NCBI GenBank assembly: GCA_946811185.2
Contig: OX328109.1
Span: forward strand, 7,068,001-7,132,000
Direction of reading: 5' to 3'
DNA: 64,000 bases
From: Hippopus hippopus
Taxonomy: Eukaryota; Mollusca; Bivalvia; Cardiida; Cardiidae
Shown: piece by piece, positions 33,176 to 44,286 of the stretch
Position numbering within the stretch: the first letter of the stretch is position 1
How the letters are laid out: every line of letters begins with the position of its first letter
Notes under the pieces: generated by a model
What the model saw: the letters and a program-made list of their open reading frames with translations, nothing else
Told to the model about the DNA's origin: nothing
The model's database searches: none
Translations under genes and position numbers: made by a program

Positions 33176-33810
33176 AGGCTATTTGGTTTTTTTTTTGTAA
33201 AAGATCGAAATTTATTTCATCGAGTGAACATAATCGGTAATATTTTCACGAGTGGCGCAGCCACGATTGAAAATATTACGGATGATATTCACTCGGTGAA
33301 AGAGATAAGGGATATTTGTTTTTTTCGGTGAAAGATCGAAATTTATTTCATCTCGTGAACATCATCGGTTTTATTTTCACGAGTGGCTGCGCCACTCGTG
33401 AAAATATTACCGATGATGTTCACAAGATGAAATAAATTTCGATCTTTCACCGAAAAAAACTGATATTCTATTTATATCATGCTTTTAACCCGTTCTGGGG
33501 GAAACTTACATCAAAATCCAGAACAGTTCTTTTCGGTTATTCCCCGTGGCGTACCCCCTCCGCATAGCAACGCTTTATAATATTACGTCAAGCGCGAGAA
33601 ATGTAAGGTAAATGACGTCATATTTCCATCTGGTTGTGAGGCACGCGCATTTTACCTAGGTGACTAGTGTGCGGGAAAAACTGTTTCCGCCTTCAATTGA
33701 AGAGTTAGAATATAAAAATCGGTATTTTCATTGGTCGTAACCATGCAATATCGAAAAATATTTCACCGATTATTTCTCGATAACCTACCGGAAAGCATGA
33801 AATAAATTTC
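33176..33810. mobile_element. Pal6 element with two hairpins in tandem
   Basis: A first, weaker hairpin (33196..33300) precedes a second one (33325..33460) with a longer perfect stem through CACGAGTGGCTGCGCCACTC. The body matches the copy at 17205 closely (TTTTACCTAGGTGACTAGTG). Confidence 0.72.
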
Positions 33811-34205
33811 GATCTTTCACCGAAGAAATCATAAAAAAAACCAAATATTCTATCCATTTCATGCTTCAATCCCCTTTTTTGTTGTGACTTTCGTCAAAAT
33901 CCAGTAGAACTGTTTTCGGTAATTCCCCATAGCGTATCCCCCCTCACACAGCAACGCATTAAAATATTACGTAAAGTGCAAGACACGTAGGGCAAATGCA
34001 CGTAAGTTACGTCATATTTCCCTCTGGTTGAACGGCACGCGCTGTTTACATGGGGGGGGGGGGGTTTAACTAAAGCGAGGGAACTACTCTTTCCGCCTTC
34101 AATTAAAGAGTTATAAAATATGAAATCGGGATTTTTTCACTGGTCGTAACCATGAAATATCAGACCGTTATATCTCGATAAACTACTGAAAAGCATGAAA
34201 TAAAT
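33808..34205. mobile_element. Pal6 element, hairpin lost
   Basis: Only TTTCGATCTTTCACCGAAGA of the hairpin remains, then a diverged body (ATTCCCCATAGCGTATCCCC) with a G-run at 34052..34064, ending AAAAGCATGAAATAAA. Confidence 0.68.
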
Positions 34206-34459
34206 TTATCATATCATAAGGGTTTTCAGTTGGTATATTCATACCTAAATCATTTTGGAAGTGGGCCTCAGCGATTATGTATCATTTCTGTCATTTAGTA
34301 CTTATGTGGACCTTGCATTCTGGCTATTTCATTCCCTCCACTGTCATTTCCTAACTTGTTTAAATTTTCTTGTGTGTTTATTTCTAATCATTTTACCATA
34401 TCGTACACGGTTTTATCTCATTATATTATTATTTTTTACTGAAGAAGACTTTATTCCAC

Positions 34460-34672
34460 GAGCAGTGGACTACATGTATTTGCTTTTCTACGAGATAGTG
34501 GACTATTTTCTTTTCTACAAGGAAGTGGACAATTTCCCTTTTTACGAGGTAGTGGCATGTGTTCTTTTTTGGAGGTAGTGGCCTATTTTCTTTCCTACGA
34601 CGGAGTAGACTATTTTCTTGTCTACGGGAAAGTGGACTACTAGTATTTGCTCTTCTACGAGATGATGGCAGT
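34460..34672 (+). repeat. ~30-36-bp minisatellite
   Basis: Units like ACGAGATAGTGGACTATTTT, CTTTTCTAC repeat about six times (34460, 34492, 34523, 34550, 34597, 34625). The hydrophobic reading frame across it is a by-product. Confidence 0.7.
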
Positions 34673-34763
34673 TTAGAAAGTAAAGGACTTTAATCAACAA
34701 GCCCTCTGCATTTAAAACAATGGACAATATGGAAGTATAACTGTAAACTCCGAAGTTTTGATA

Positions 34764-34983
34764 AAACTTTTAACAAGTTTTAACGACCTTTAGGGAAACA
34801 GTTTTTTAAGACATGGTGGAAAAGGGAGAAATTGATGTTCATCAGCATTTTTTCCTTTTCCAGCATTTTTTTTCCTACCCCTTTTAAAGACAAATTCTAT
34901 CAGTTTCGCCATACTAATTTTGTCCGCTTCAAATGCTTTTGACTTTGGATGTTCCTAACATTTTAATGTCGAGTCAAGAGTTA
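34764..34983 (+). mobile_element. Pal1 MITE, decayed
   Basis: AAGTTTTAACGACCTTTAGG, hairpin TTGATGTTCATCAGCA, right GAGTCAAGAGTTAA. Confidence 0.65.
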
Positions 34984-35176
34984 AGAGATGACAAAGTTTT
35001 GATCGGTCAATTGTTGAAACTAACTGTAGAAACAAGATAAATTTGATTAAAAAATGAAGCTATTTTTTGTATGAGAAGGTTTCTAGAAATATGTGGAGAA
35101 AAAAATTGCTTGTAACCAGCAGTTTCTTTTTTTTTTTTGCGACTATCTTATGGGAAGCCTTTCCCCCCCATATTTG

Positions 35177-35388
35177 TTAACCCTTAGGCTGCTGAGCGCG
35201 ACTAACTGACCTTTTGCGGACAGTGTAGATCAAGATCAGACTGCACAGAACGTGCAGTCTGATCTTGGATCTTCACTGTCCGGTAAGGAGATACTCTTCC
35301 CCAAAACATAACTCTGAAATAGCAATATTTGAGTTTTTACTATCGAATTGAAAATTTCATTTTAGTTATTTAGCAGGATAAGTGTTAA
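35177..35388 (-). mobile_element. Pal4 MITE, complete, TTAA at both ends
   Basis: TTAACCCTTAGGCTGCTGAG to TTTAGCAGGATAAGTGTTAA: the best full-length Pal4, so 212 bp is its size. The termini share TTAACCCTTA..CTGCTAA in inverted form. Confidence 0.82.
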
Positions 35389-35780
35389 ACCAAGGGATTG
35401 TTCTGTAAAGAGATAGTCAGCGTTTTCTTCCAACCTCACTGTGCTTCCGACGGTTTCTATCCATTTCAATGAAAAAAACTCATTACTTGAGTCATCTTTA
35501 AATTGTTGTCTGTAAGTATTTTGAATTTGAACGAGCCTGAAATTTTATCGTCTAGTAAAGAGTTAACCGCACGAAAAAAAATAGACTTGTTCAGTAAGAA
35601 ACCATATACAGACGACAGAGTGAAAGAAACTAAAATGATTGCTTTTGTCATTGATAGGGTAGAAAACATTGTGGGGAAAGGAGACAATGCTCGTAACCAA
35701 CATTTTCTCCTTTTCCCACAATGTTTTCAGAAGCTCCTTTTCATAGGTTTGTTAAAACTCGGGATTGTGTGGTAAAGAGT
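35388..35780. mobile_element. Two overlapping Pal1 pieces
   Basis: An end-A part (GAACGAGCCTGAAATTTTAT to GTAAAGAGTTAA at 35566) is followed by a second copy's hairpin (GGGGAAAGGAGACAATGCTC at ~35674) and end B (TTAAAACTCGGGATTGTG). Confidence 0.65.
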
Positions 35781-36130
35781 TAAGCCTGTTTTTAGGATTT
35801 GGAGTATTTTCTCCTTTTCCCAATATGTTTTCAAAAGCTTTTTTTCCACAAGTTTGTTAAAACTTGGAATTGTGTGGGAAAGAGTTAAGCCTGTTTCTGG
35901 GATTATGAGTATTTTCTCCTTTTCCTACTATGTTTCTAAAAGCTTCTTTTCCACGGGTTTGTTAAAACTCGGGACTGTGTGGTAGAGGTTTAAGCCTGTT
36001 TTCTAGGATTATGAGTACTTTCTCATTTTCCCCACAATGTTTTCAAAAGCTACATTCAACGCTTTATTTAAACTCGGGACTGTGTGGTAAAGGGTTTGGC
36101 CTGTTTTCTGGGATAATGAGTAGTGCAAAC
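35748..36130 (+). repeat. ~105-bp tandem array made from one Pal1 arm
   Basis: GTTTGTTAAAACTCGGGATT begins unit 1 (35748), unit 2 at ~35853 and unit 3 at ~35958, with a fourth partial unit at ~36063. Each carries GTGTGGTAAAGAGTTAAGCC, TATTTTCTCCTTTTCC and TTTTCAAAAGCT. A further half unit sits at 36320..36385. Confidence 0.8.
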
Positions 36131-36678
36131 GCTTCTTTCCGCAGGTTTGTTAAATTTATATTCAGTATAATTATATTTTATTATTGTGTTATTATTGTTT
36201 ATATTATTTTCCCCCATGATACATGACTGTCGTTTCCATAACATGCATATATGTACGTATTTGTGACAGTGAGCCTTTGTACTAAAAGTCAAAATAAAGT
36301 TCCTGTTCTGTTCTGTACTGTTAAAACTTGGGACTGTGTGGTAAAGGGTTAAAGCCTGTTTTCTGGGATAATGAGCAGTGGACTGGGAAGGCGATAAGAT
36401 GGTAATTATGGCGGGGGAGCCTGACACGTTAGCTACTGATTGCCGCAAACATTATCTTAATTTATATGCCAATGTGCATTAACTACAATCAGGCCTCGGT
36501 CTGGCATCGAAATAGACAGTTCCTATAATCACGGTAATCTCTTTGCTTTAAGCTTAATGCGGCATCATTTTGATTTTTTTTACTAATTAAATTTTCTTGT
36601 AATACACAGATCTACAATAACCACTAGATCTACTATATTTTCTGTGTAAACATAGATCATATACAAGGTGACCCACTC

Positions 36679-36700
36679 CTCCCCCCCCCCCCCCCCCCCC
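36679..36700 (+). repeat. Poly-C run
   Basis: About 22 C in a row, followed by GAAAAAAAAC. The length is unreliable in sequencing. Further homopolymer runs are at 2807..2819 (G), 34052..34064 (G) and 47173..47189 (C). Confidence 0.9.
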
Positions 36701-36882
36701 GAAAAAAAACCCAGAACCAATAAAATTCTTAATTACTCATACAAAAATAAAGCAAAATCATTCTGATTTCGTACACTTGAACTTCTGTCTGTGTATGGCT
36801 ATGCCCAAAAGTTTCAGTAATGTAGGATTCTTTTGCATGAAAAATCAGGGAAAACCCAAGAGAGGATTGCGTGCGATTGATT

Positions 36883-37203
36883 GATTGATTGTATGGTGTT
36901 TAACGCCGTTTTCAACATTATTTCAGTTATATCGCGGCGGCAAGTGCACCTATCCATGCATTCCTGGAGTATCTTTTACCAGTACTTCGCACAATTTCCT
37001 TTCCAAGCCACTGGCTGCTTTCCCACATAATCATCGTCGAAACAATGGTCAGCGGTGAGAGAGGAATGAATCCTGTCGCAGTGACTATCATCAATCCTCG
37101 GAAAGAAATTGGCCGAGCCAGGGGTCGTAGCCAGGGATCGAACCCTGGACCCCGTGTTCTCAAGTCCTACACGCTACCGACTGAGCTACCGGGGCTCGGC
37201 GGA
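36883..37203 (-). mobile_element. SINE type 1, best-preserved copy (minus)
   Basis: Complete: minus-strand head GGTAGCTCAGTCGGTAGCGT with B-box GGGTTCGATCCCTGG, then ATTGATGATAGTCACTGCGA, CGACGATGATTATGTGGGAA, GTGCGAAGTACTGGTAAAAG, GGATAGGTGCACTTGCCGCC, AAACGGCGTTAAACACC and (CAAT)n tail. Use it as the type-1 reference. Confidence 0.85.
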
Positions 37204-37322
37204 TTGCGTGCGAGTGATTGACAATTTTGCGCAACGGTTGCAAGTCTGTCTCTAATGCCGAGGAGGTCATTTGGAACATATTTTGGTGAGATCATAACTT
37301 TTGTGCAAAACATCCTGCAGTT

Positions 37323-37452
37323 TGTGTGTAATATTAAAAATCTGTCACTAGAAGTGGATGTGGTGCGGTTAAAAAAAGGAGTCCAAAGGACGAGTTTTTT
37401 TTTTGACCGCATCAAACCCTTTTCGAATGACAGATTTTTAATATCACACACA
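37323..37452. repeat. Inverted repeat: TGTGTGTAATATTAAAAATC stem
   Basis: The stem TTAAAAATCTGTCA pairs with TGACAGATTTTTAA and continues through ATGTGGTGCGGT / ACCGCATCAAA. Loop contains GTCCAAAGGACGAG. Confidence 0.65.
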
Positions 37453-37674
37453 ACTAGTTGGTTATCCTATTTATTGTATTTATATTTTAACCTTTTTTTA
37501 TTCTAATAATTATCGAGAATAGTACAATATGAGTAATATAGGAAAAAAAGTAGTTCCAGCAAACATTCTAAAACTATATGGTCACTAGTGATGATACCAT
37601 ATTTATCATCACTAGTGGTGTTATTTACTGTGAAATCCCAGTAATTCACTGATAAGAATATATATAGGATATGA

Positions 37675-37805
37675 CATGAGTTGGTATTTGAGATAAAATT
37701 TTATTAAACGAGTCTACAAAAAATGTTATTAAGCGAGCCTTTGGCGAGCTTAATAAAATTTTTTGTGGACGAGTTTAATAAAATTTTATCTCAAACACCA
37801 ACGAA
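37675..37805. repeat. Inverted repeat: TTGAGATAAAATTTTATTAA stem
   Basis: TTGGTATTTGAGATAAAATT pairs with AATTTTATCTCAAACACCAA; the inner stem is TTAAGCGAGCC/GGCGAGCTTAA. One arm recurs at 6170..6232. Confidence 0.68.
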
Positions 37806-38562
37806 TTTCAGCTTCTTTTTATCACATAACTGTATAACAAGAATTATAGTCCATAATGTGTTAAAACAAAGACACACATGTATAATGTGTAGTGAAATTT
37901 ATATGAAGCTTATTCGCTTCTTTGACAGGTACATTACGAGCGAAAAATAGTCCTAAAGAAACTTACATATATTGGTTTTGTTTTGAATCTAAAAGTGATT
38001 AACTTGACAACTTTATCATGATTTCAAAATTTTGACCGTTAATTTCACTCAAAAACCTAGGTCAGCAATGTTTTAAAAATGAGGTATATAATTACAGAGT
38101 GCTGACCAAATACAGCACTATTTTCTTATCTCACACGTGTGTGAGACAAGAAAATTCGTAATGGCTGTATTACGTGGAAAACGAGGCGAGTTATGTGACA
38201 AAACTAAATATAAAATACCTGCCACCTTTTTATTCATTGAATGATTTTGATTTTGATTTATTTTGTGCTCAAACGAGTTAAGCCACATAGCACCAAGTAA
38301 CATTCTCACACAAATTCAAGGTATGACCTACATGTCGATAATGTTAAAAAAATGGACAAATGTTTGTAACTCATCATAAATATTCACGCCACGTTATGTA
38401 AACAAATCACGGTTGCACGTGTCTTTCAAAAATTCCCCGCGAAAAGGTCATAGGCTGAGGTCATAAACTTACATACTTTTGCAAAACAACGGCGCTCCAT
38501 TTAAATTCCCCTTTCATACCAAAACGATTTCTAACCTTTAACTTTTTTCAACGCGAAAATAT
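37806..38562. other. No gene seen; one short palindrome
   Basis: ATTTTCTTATCTCACACGTG with mirror GTGAGACAAGAAAAT is at 38119..38154. Otherwise featureless. Confidence 0.45.
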
Positions 38563-38814
38563 TAGCCATTCTCTATGAAAATAGTATCAACCCAGGTCAG
38601 CCTGCGCAGTCCGCGCAGGCTGACCTGGGTCGAAACTTTTTGCTTTTGATAAATTTTCTGCTTTCTGCATATCAAAGGACTAGTCTACCTAATGATTTAG
38701 TCTGTGGTCAGACAAAAATGGATTTTATGGATCCATAATCATGTTATGTGATGTCTTGCTTGGTACAACGCAATACAGTGATGCATTAAACCCCCCTTTG
38801 CCAGAGCATGACAA
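38563..38814 (+). mobile_element. Pal2 MITE, left end shortened
   Basis: TCTCTATGAAAATAGTATCA lacks the GGGGGCTTAATGCATC block; the palindrome (CCCAGGTCAGCCTGCGCAGT) is perfect. Confidence 0.72.
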
Positions 38815-38973
38815 ATATAATACCGACCACTTTTGACAGCTGGAAATACTATCCACTGAAGCGAAGAAAGATTTTTATCTGATAGACTTTACAAACAAGA
38901 CCAGACTGCAAGTTCTGTGCAGTGGAATCTTTTTGCCTATGACCACAAGGGTTTACATACTCCTATAAGCATT

Positions 38974-39200
38974 TTAAACTCTTTACCAAACGACAAAAAT
39001 TTAGACTGGTTCAAATTGAAAGCGTTTGCTGAAGACAGATTGGATGTGTCAAAAAAAAAAACGATGGAATTTGTATCAGATAGGGTGAGAAAACGTTGTG
39101 GGAAAAGGAGAAAATGCTGGTTAACAGCATTTCCAATTTTCCCACAATGTTTTCCATAGCCATCTACCTCAGGGCCGTTAAATTTCGGGATAGTGTGGTA
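38974..39200 (-). mobile_element. Pal1 MITE ending where the Harbinger element begins
   Basis: TTAAACTCTTTACCAAACGA left, hairpin GCTGGTTAACAGC, right GATAGTGTGGTAA. The last TAA is the Harbinger target duplication, so the transposon hit this terminus. Confidence 0.75.
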
Positions 39201-39845
39201 ATGACGCTCTCTCACTATTGCGTATCGGCTTGCGTATGTACGGCGTATCGCGATAAGAAAGGAACGCCGCGACAACGCCGTATTAACGTCAAGTTACGTA
39301 GCTAATACTCTTTGGTACGTAGCACGATCTCCTTGTACGCGGAGGTGCGACGTTTTTTTAAGTCCGCACTTAAAAATACGTAGCACATGCGTATCAGCTC
39401 CGATACGTCATACTTACGTCATACATAAGCCGTAAAAGCGAAAACAACGCAGCAGTGACGCCGTGGGAACGAAGCTCGAACACTTATTACGTCACGCAAA
39501 CGTATTGGTTCACATGATAAGTAATGACGCTCTCTCACTATTGCGTATCGGCCTGCGTATGTACAGCGTATCGCGATAAGAAAGGAACGCCGTGACAACG
39601 CCACAGTAACGTCAACTTACGTAGCTAATACTGTTTGGTACGTAGCACGATCTCCTTTTACGCGAAGGTGCGACGTTTTTTTTAAGTCTGAACTAAAAAA
39701 TACGTAGCACGTACGTAGCAGCTCCAATACGTCATGCTTACGTTACACATACGCCGTAAAAGCGAAAACAACGCAGTAGCGACGCCGCGAGAACGTAGCT
39801 CGAACACTTATTACGTCACGCAAACGTATTGGTTAACATGATTCG
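39199..39845 (+). repeat. Tandem duplication of the Harbinger left end (2 x 323 bp)
   Basis: TAATGACGCTCTCTCACTAT occurs at 39199 and again at 39522, and the two ~323-bp units are closely similar throughout (same CGTATCGCGATAAGAAAGG, ATTACGTCACGCAAACG landmarks). The second copy includes the terminal TAA. This could be one element inserted at the end of another, or unequal crossing-over. Confidence 0.85.
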
Positions 39846-40687
39846 TAACCGTGGTGTAAGTGTGCGTAACTGTGGCGTATATGTGGCGTAAAATACATTG
39901 TCACTGCGTACCCTCGACCTTCTTTTTGCATCCGTTGCGTATTAGTTGCGTACGAATGACTTATTCCGCGTATTTACGGCGTACGTTCCACGTACATTTC
40001 GCTGCTGAGTCGTTGCCGCTGCGTAGGTGTTGCGCTGTCAAAGTATTTGTGGCGTTCTAAGAGAATATACGACGTTTTGTGTTTGAATAATACCTTTTCG
40101 CATGTAATATTCTTTGCTTTTTCTCATTATTTCCAAAGTCATGGGCCAGGAAGAATCTGACATTCAAGTAGCTGTTGTTGGTCTAACTTGGGCATTTCTA
40201 TACCTTGAAGATGCAAATAAATCTCGAACAGCTAGGCTAAGAAACGCCAGACTTGGTGCACAAGGACCGATTGTAAGGAGGAGAAAACCCAAGAGATGGT
40301 GGGTGAGACCATGGCTTGACGCTGACAGACGGTTGCAGCACGGACATTACCATCGCCTCATGGCAACGAAGTGAGCACAGTCCTTTTCCATCAGTGACCG
40401 CCGTATTTACGCGACGGCAAGGCCGCACATAAGAAAGGAACGTCGTGCTAACGAAGCGGTTACGCCACTGCAACGCGTCAAACGCCACGCTTACGCCTCA
40501 GTACGCTTTACTTTACGTCGCTTGAACTCTATAAGAACACAGATACGCCACAGGAACGCCACAGAAACGTCGTACATACGCCGTGTCTTTAATTTTGAAC
40601 AAAATACGCCTCAGTTCTTGGCGATTGACCCGCGTAAAGAAATTTTATTGCATACGCCCGCTGATACGCAATAGTGAGAGAGTAGCT
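39202..40687 (+). mobile_element. PIF/Harbinger-type DNA transposon, internally rearranged
   Basis: The left end TGACGCTCTCTCACTATTGC and the right end, reverse-complemented AGCTACTCTCTCACTATTGC, form terminal inverted repeats sharing CTCTCTCACTATTGCGTATC. TAA at 39199..39201 and at 40688..40690 is a 3-bp target duplication, as PIF/Harbinger elements make. The interior is rich in ACG/TACG, unlike the AT-rich surroundings. It carries a tandem left end and a transposase fragment. The left flank is a Pal1 copy, so it landed in or beside one. Confidence 0.75.
40141..40374 (+). pseudogene. Truncated Harbinger transposase N-terminus
   Basis: ATG at 40141 opens 77 codons, MGQEESDIQV to RLMATK, then TGA. 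The end RRRKPKRWWVRPWL followed by RRLQHGHYHRLM resembles the conserved start of HARBI1/ALP1-like nucleases (W-V-R-P-W-L, then G-x-Y-x-x-L). The DDE catalytic domain is absent, so it cannot act as a nuclease. GAA|GTGAGC at the end may be a relic splice donor, meaning the stop would be intronic in the parent. Confidence 0.6.
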
Positions 40688-40901
40688 TAAACAATTCGTG
40701 CACAATGTAGAATGTGCATTTGGATGATTTGGTCAACAATGTCCAATATTTTTTTAAGGACCCTACTAAAAGAACCGTTTTGAAGTGCATATCTTTCTAT
40801 TTAATTATTTTTTCAAAAGTTATCGAAAACGTTCGCCATACTAAGAAAGACGCATTTAACAAAATATTTAGAGCGAGTCAGACAGGATTTTGGTTCCCTC
40901 T

Positions 40902-41272
40902 TAAAGACCCTGTAGCAGTCAAAAGTAAACAATGCGGGCGTTAAAATGCATTTAAATAATACAATAAAAAAGTGTGGAAATTATTTTGAAGATGACAATC
41001 TGTTATTGTACAGTCTGTCCGGGAGTAAGACACTTGCAGAAAAATGAATTCTAAAACCGGGTGGAAAGCAAACGAAAGATTGAGTGACTTGGCAACTTTC
41101 TACCTGCGTTTTAAAATTTATTTTTTTTTCCAGCGAATAACTGTTTAATTGACCGTACACTAATAGATTGTCATCTTCATGATAATTTCCATGCTTGTAA
41201 ATTGTATGATTTAAATCTAAATGCATTGTATCACCCGCTTTGTTTACTTTCTGCAGCCACTGGGCTTCTAAT
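40902..41272. mobile_element. Pal3 foldback, complete
   Basis: TTAAAGACCCTGTAGCAGTC left, GAAGATGACAATCTGTTATT, right GCAGCCACTGGGCTTCTAA. It lies just right of the Harbinger element. Confidence 0.72.
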
Positions 41273-41439
41273 GAAGGAAGTATACGCATTTAACAAAATA
41301 TTTAGATCGTGCCAGACAGCTTCAGGTTTTCCACCTTAAACTGCTACAAAAACATGTCTATGCATGAATGTCAATACCAAAGTATTGCCCAGTCAAAGCC
41401 CCTTTCACCTATCAGACAGTGTAGATACAAGATCATACT

Positions 41440-42990
41440 CCTGTCAAACTACTTGGTATAATGTAGTATGTTACTGTAAAAATACTGTGGTATGTTACCG
41501 CCAAAAAATCCCAGTAAAAATACTTTGTTACGTGAATGTAAAATAAGTTGGTGCTTTATTTTAAAAATATTGTAGTCTGATACTGTAAAAATACTGTGGT
41601 ATGCCACTGAAAAAATTCTACGGTATGTAACTATATAATATAATACGTGTATATAAAATACGTTTGGTACCTTACTGTAAAATTAGTTGCTTTTTGTTAC
41701 TGCAAAAATACTGTGGTATGCAACGGTAAAAATACTTTGATACGTGATTGTAAAATAGTTTGGTACGTTTACTGTACAATACTTTGATATGTTACTGTAA
41801 AGATTCTGTCAAAATACCCCGGAATGGTACTGTAAAAATACTCTGATACATAGATATAAAATATTTTAGTAGGGAACTGTAAAAATGTTGTGGTTTGATT
41901 TTGTAAAAATACTGTTGTAAGTCACTTTAAAAAATGCTGTGGTGTGGAATATCAATTTGAAAATACTGTGATAGTTACTGTACAAATACTGTGGTATGTT
42001 GTTGTAAAAATACTGTGGTATGTCACTGTAAACTTACTTTAGTATGTAACTATAGAATTTCTTTGGTATGCTATTGTAAAATCCTGTGATATGTTACTGG
42101 AAAAATCCTCTGGTTTGTTATTGTAAAGAGAAAAAAAAAAGCTGTAGTATGTTACTGAGAAACGATGTATGTACAGAACTGTAAAAAATATCATGCGTAA
42201 CTGTAAAATACTTTGGTGTGTCATTGTAAATTTAAAATACTGTGGCATGTGACTGAAAAAAATACTGTAGTTTGCCAATGAGAAAAGTACGGGATTTTTT
42301 GAAACTGTAAACTATTGTATGTTACTCAAAAAGAAAACTTTTATACATCAATGTAAAATTAAAATACTGAGATATGTTACTGTAAAAATACTGTCGTAAA
42401 TTATTGAAAAAAAAATTACTGTTATATGTTACTGAGAAAATACATTTGTATTTGCTGTGAAAATAGTGCGGTATTTTAGTTTTAGATATATTGGTATGCT
42501 ACATTAAGAACACTGCGGTATGTTCTTGTACAAAACGTTGGTATGTAACTGTAACAAAAAAAAAAAATGTTTGTAAGTGAAAAAATACTGTGGTATGTTA
42601 CTCAGAAAATAGTGCGATATGAGACTGAAAAAAAAATGTTGTATGTAAATTTAAAAATGCTGTAGTTGTCGATTTAAAATTAAAATACAGTGACATGAAA
42701 ATACATTTGTATGTAATTGTAAAAAATTGATAATATTGTAAAGTACTGTATAGTTACTTTGATTTGTCTATGTAAAATTTAAATGTTATGATATGTTACT
42801 GAAAAAATGTATGTGACTAGGAAAGTACGTTGGTGTTTCACTAAAAAAGATATTGTATGCTAGGCCCACTGTAAAAATACTGTGGTGTGTCATTGTAAAA
42901 TTAAAATATTGTGACATGTTTCCGAAAAAACTTAGTATGTGATACTAAACAAATATTGTATTTTACTGTAAAAATACTGTGGTGTGTCAA
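41440..42990 (+). repeat. 1.55-kb degenerate minisatellite (~22-24 bp unit)
   Basis: Reiterations of TACTGTAAAAATACTGTGGT plus ATGT, heavily mutated and with variable unit length, fill this stretch. Cleanest units are near 41464, 41580, 41700, 41985 and 42960. No long reading frame. It starts after a Pal4-like scrap (ACAGTGTAGATACAAGATCA at 41417). Confidence 0.85.
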
Positions 42991-43354
42991 TGTAAAATTG
43001 TTGCAACCACCGGTCTTGAAATGATCGAGGGACATTTCCTCTATACAGTGAAGACCTTCATGTAGCTGTATGCTGTCCAACAGGGCATCTGACGTCGTGC
43101 TTAAAAAAAATTTTGCGCAGTTGCGATATACTTTGTGAGGACATCAAGATTTTCATAATATACAGAAATCTTTTCCAGGTTTATTTTTTTTTTCCTTTTT
43201 CGAATACGACAAAATTTTTTGAAAGTGAGGTCAAGACCCAGATTATTTTTTGTTTAGTGCTGAATTAATGAAAAGGACCTTTTCATTTAGTTAAAACATC
43301 CGACATATTGTCATTTCAAGGATGTTTCGGCCAGAATACATGTAAAGAAGTAGC

Positions 43355-43456
43355 AGACAGTGTAAATCCAAGATCATACTGCACGTTTTGTGCAGTCTGA
43401 TCTTGGGTTACACTGTCCGCTAAAATCAACTTAGTTTGGTTTCATTACTTATGGAT
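43355..43456 (+). mobile_element. Pal4, hairpin and decayed right end
   Basis: CAGTGTAAATCCAAGATCAT, CATACTGCACG/TGTGCAGTCTGATCTTGG, TACACTGTCCGCTAAAAT. Confidence 0.62.
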
Positions 43457-43884
43457 TAACGTTTGCTGAGAAAGCGCAGAAAAATAAGCGGAAAGGATAA
43501 ACAAAGCGTGGTGTGTGTGGAATCCTTGCCTGTTATTTGGGTTAAAAAGGTCCCAGATCGCTCATTATTCATAGCCAGTGCCTCGGAGTTTTCATTTAAT
43601 CTGCATCCGCCGTATGTGTTTGATTGTTTACGCTGTAGAAATAGTGTTTATATAACGTGTTAATTTGCGAGGGAACTAGCTCTGTACGGACCTGTCAGTG
43701 CACTATCGGCCCAGGCGAAACGTTGAAAGATACATGAAATGTTACATATGTCAGACAGTTTTTTTTTTGTTTCTGTTAGATTTCGGTGTTGTGCCCGAAA
43801 ACGATACTTCGAACTTGCAACGCCATTGATTTTTGGTTTTACGGACAAAAGCCTGAATCGTCTGTTTTTTATAATTGATAAAAA

Positions 43885-44286
43885 AGAGCCATATTCTGTG
43901 AAATTCATCTGCAAAAAGTATCAACCCATGTCAGCCTGCGCATGGGTCGAAATATTTTGCCATTGGTCCATTTTATGCATGTAACGGACCATCCCACCTC
44001 ATGATTCAGTTAGTTGTTTAAAAAAATTTTTTTTCTGGATCCCTGATAATGTGATGACTTGCCATGCATAATGCATCACGGAACTGCATCAATACCCATT
44101 TTGCCGGACAGGGGTCAAAACTTTTTGCTTTTGTTGAATTTTCTGCATATTCAAGGACTGACTATCTCATGATTCAATTGGTTGCTAGACAAAATGGATT
44201 TTATGGATCTATAGTTATATAATGAATCGCTTGGCATAGTGCATAACGGAAATGCATTAAGCCCTCTTTTGCCAGAGCATAACTCC
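43885..44286 (+). repeat. Two partial Pal2 copies in tandem
   Basis: First copy 43885..44106 has a deleted palindrome (CAGCCTGCGCATGGGTCG). The second (44107..44286) lacks the left half and ends CCAGAGCATAACTCC. Confidence 0.68.

Noticed and set aside
34255..34578. Possible membrane protein of 107 residues
   Set aside because: The second half is a 30-36-bp minisatellite, and the start codon context is poor; hydrophobicity follows from T-rich DNA.
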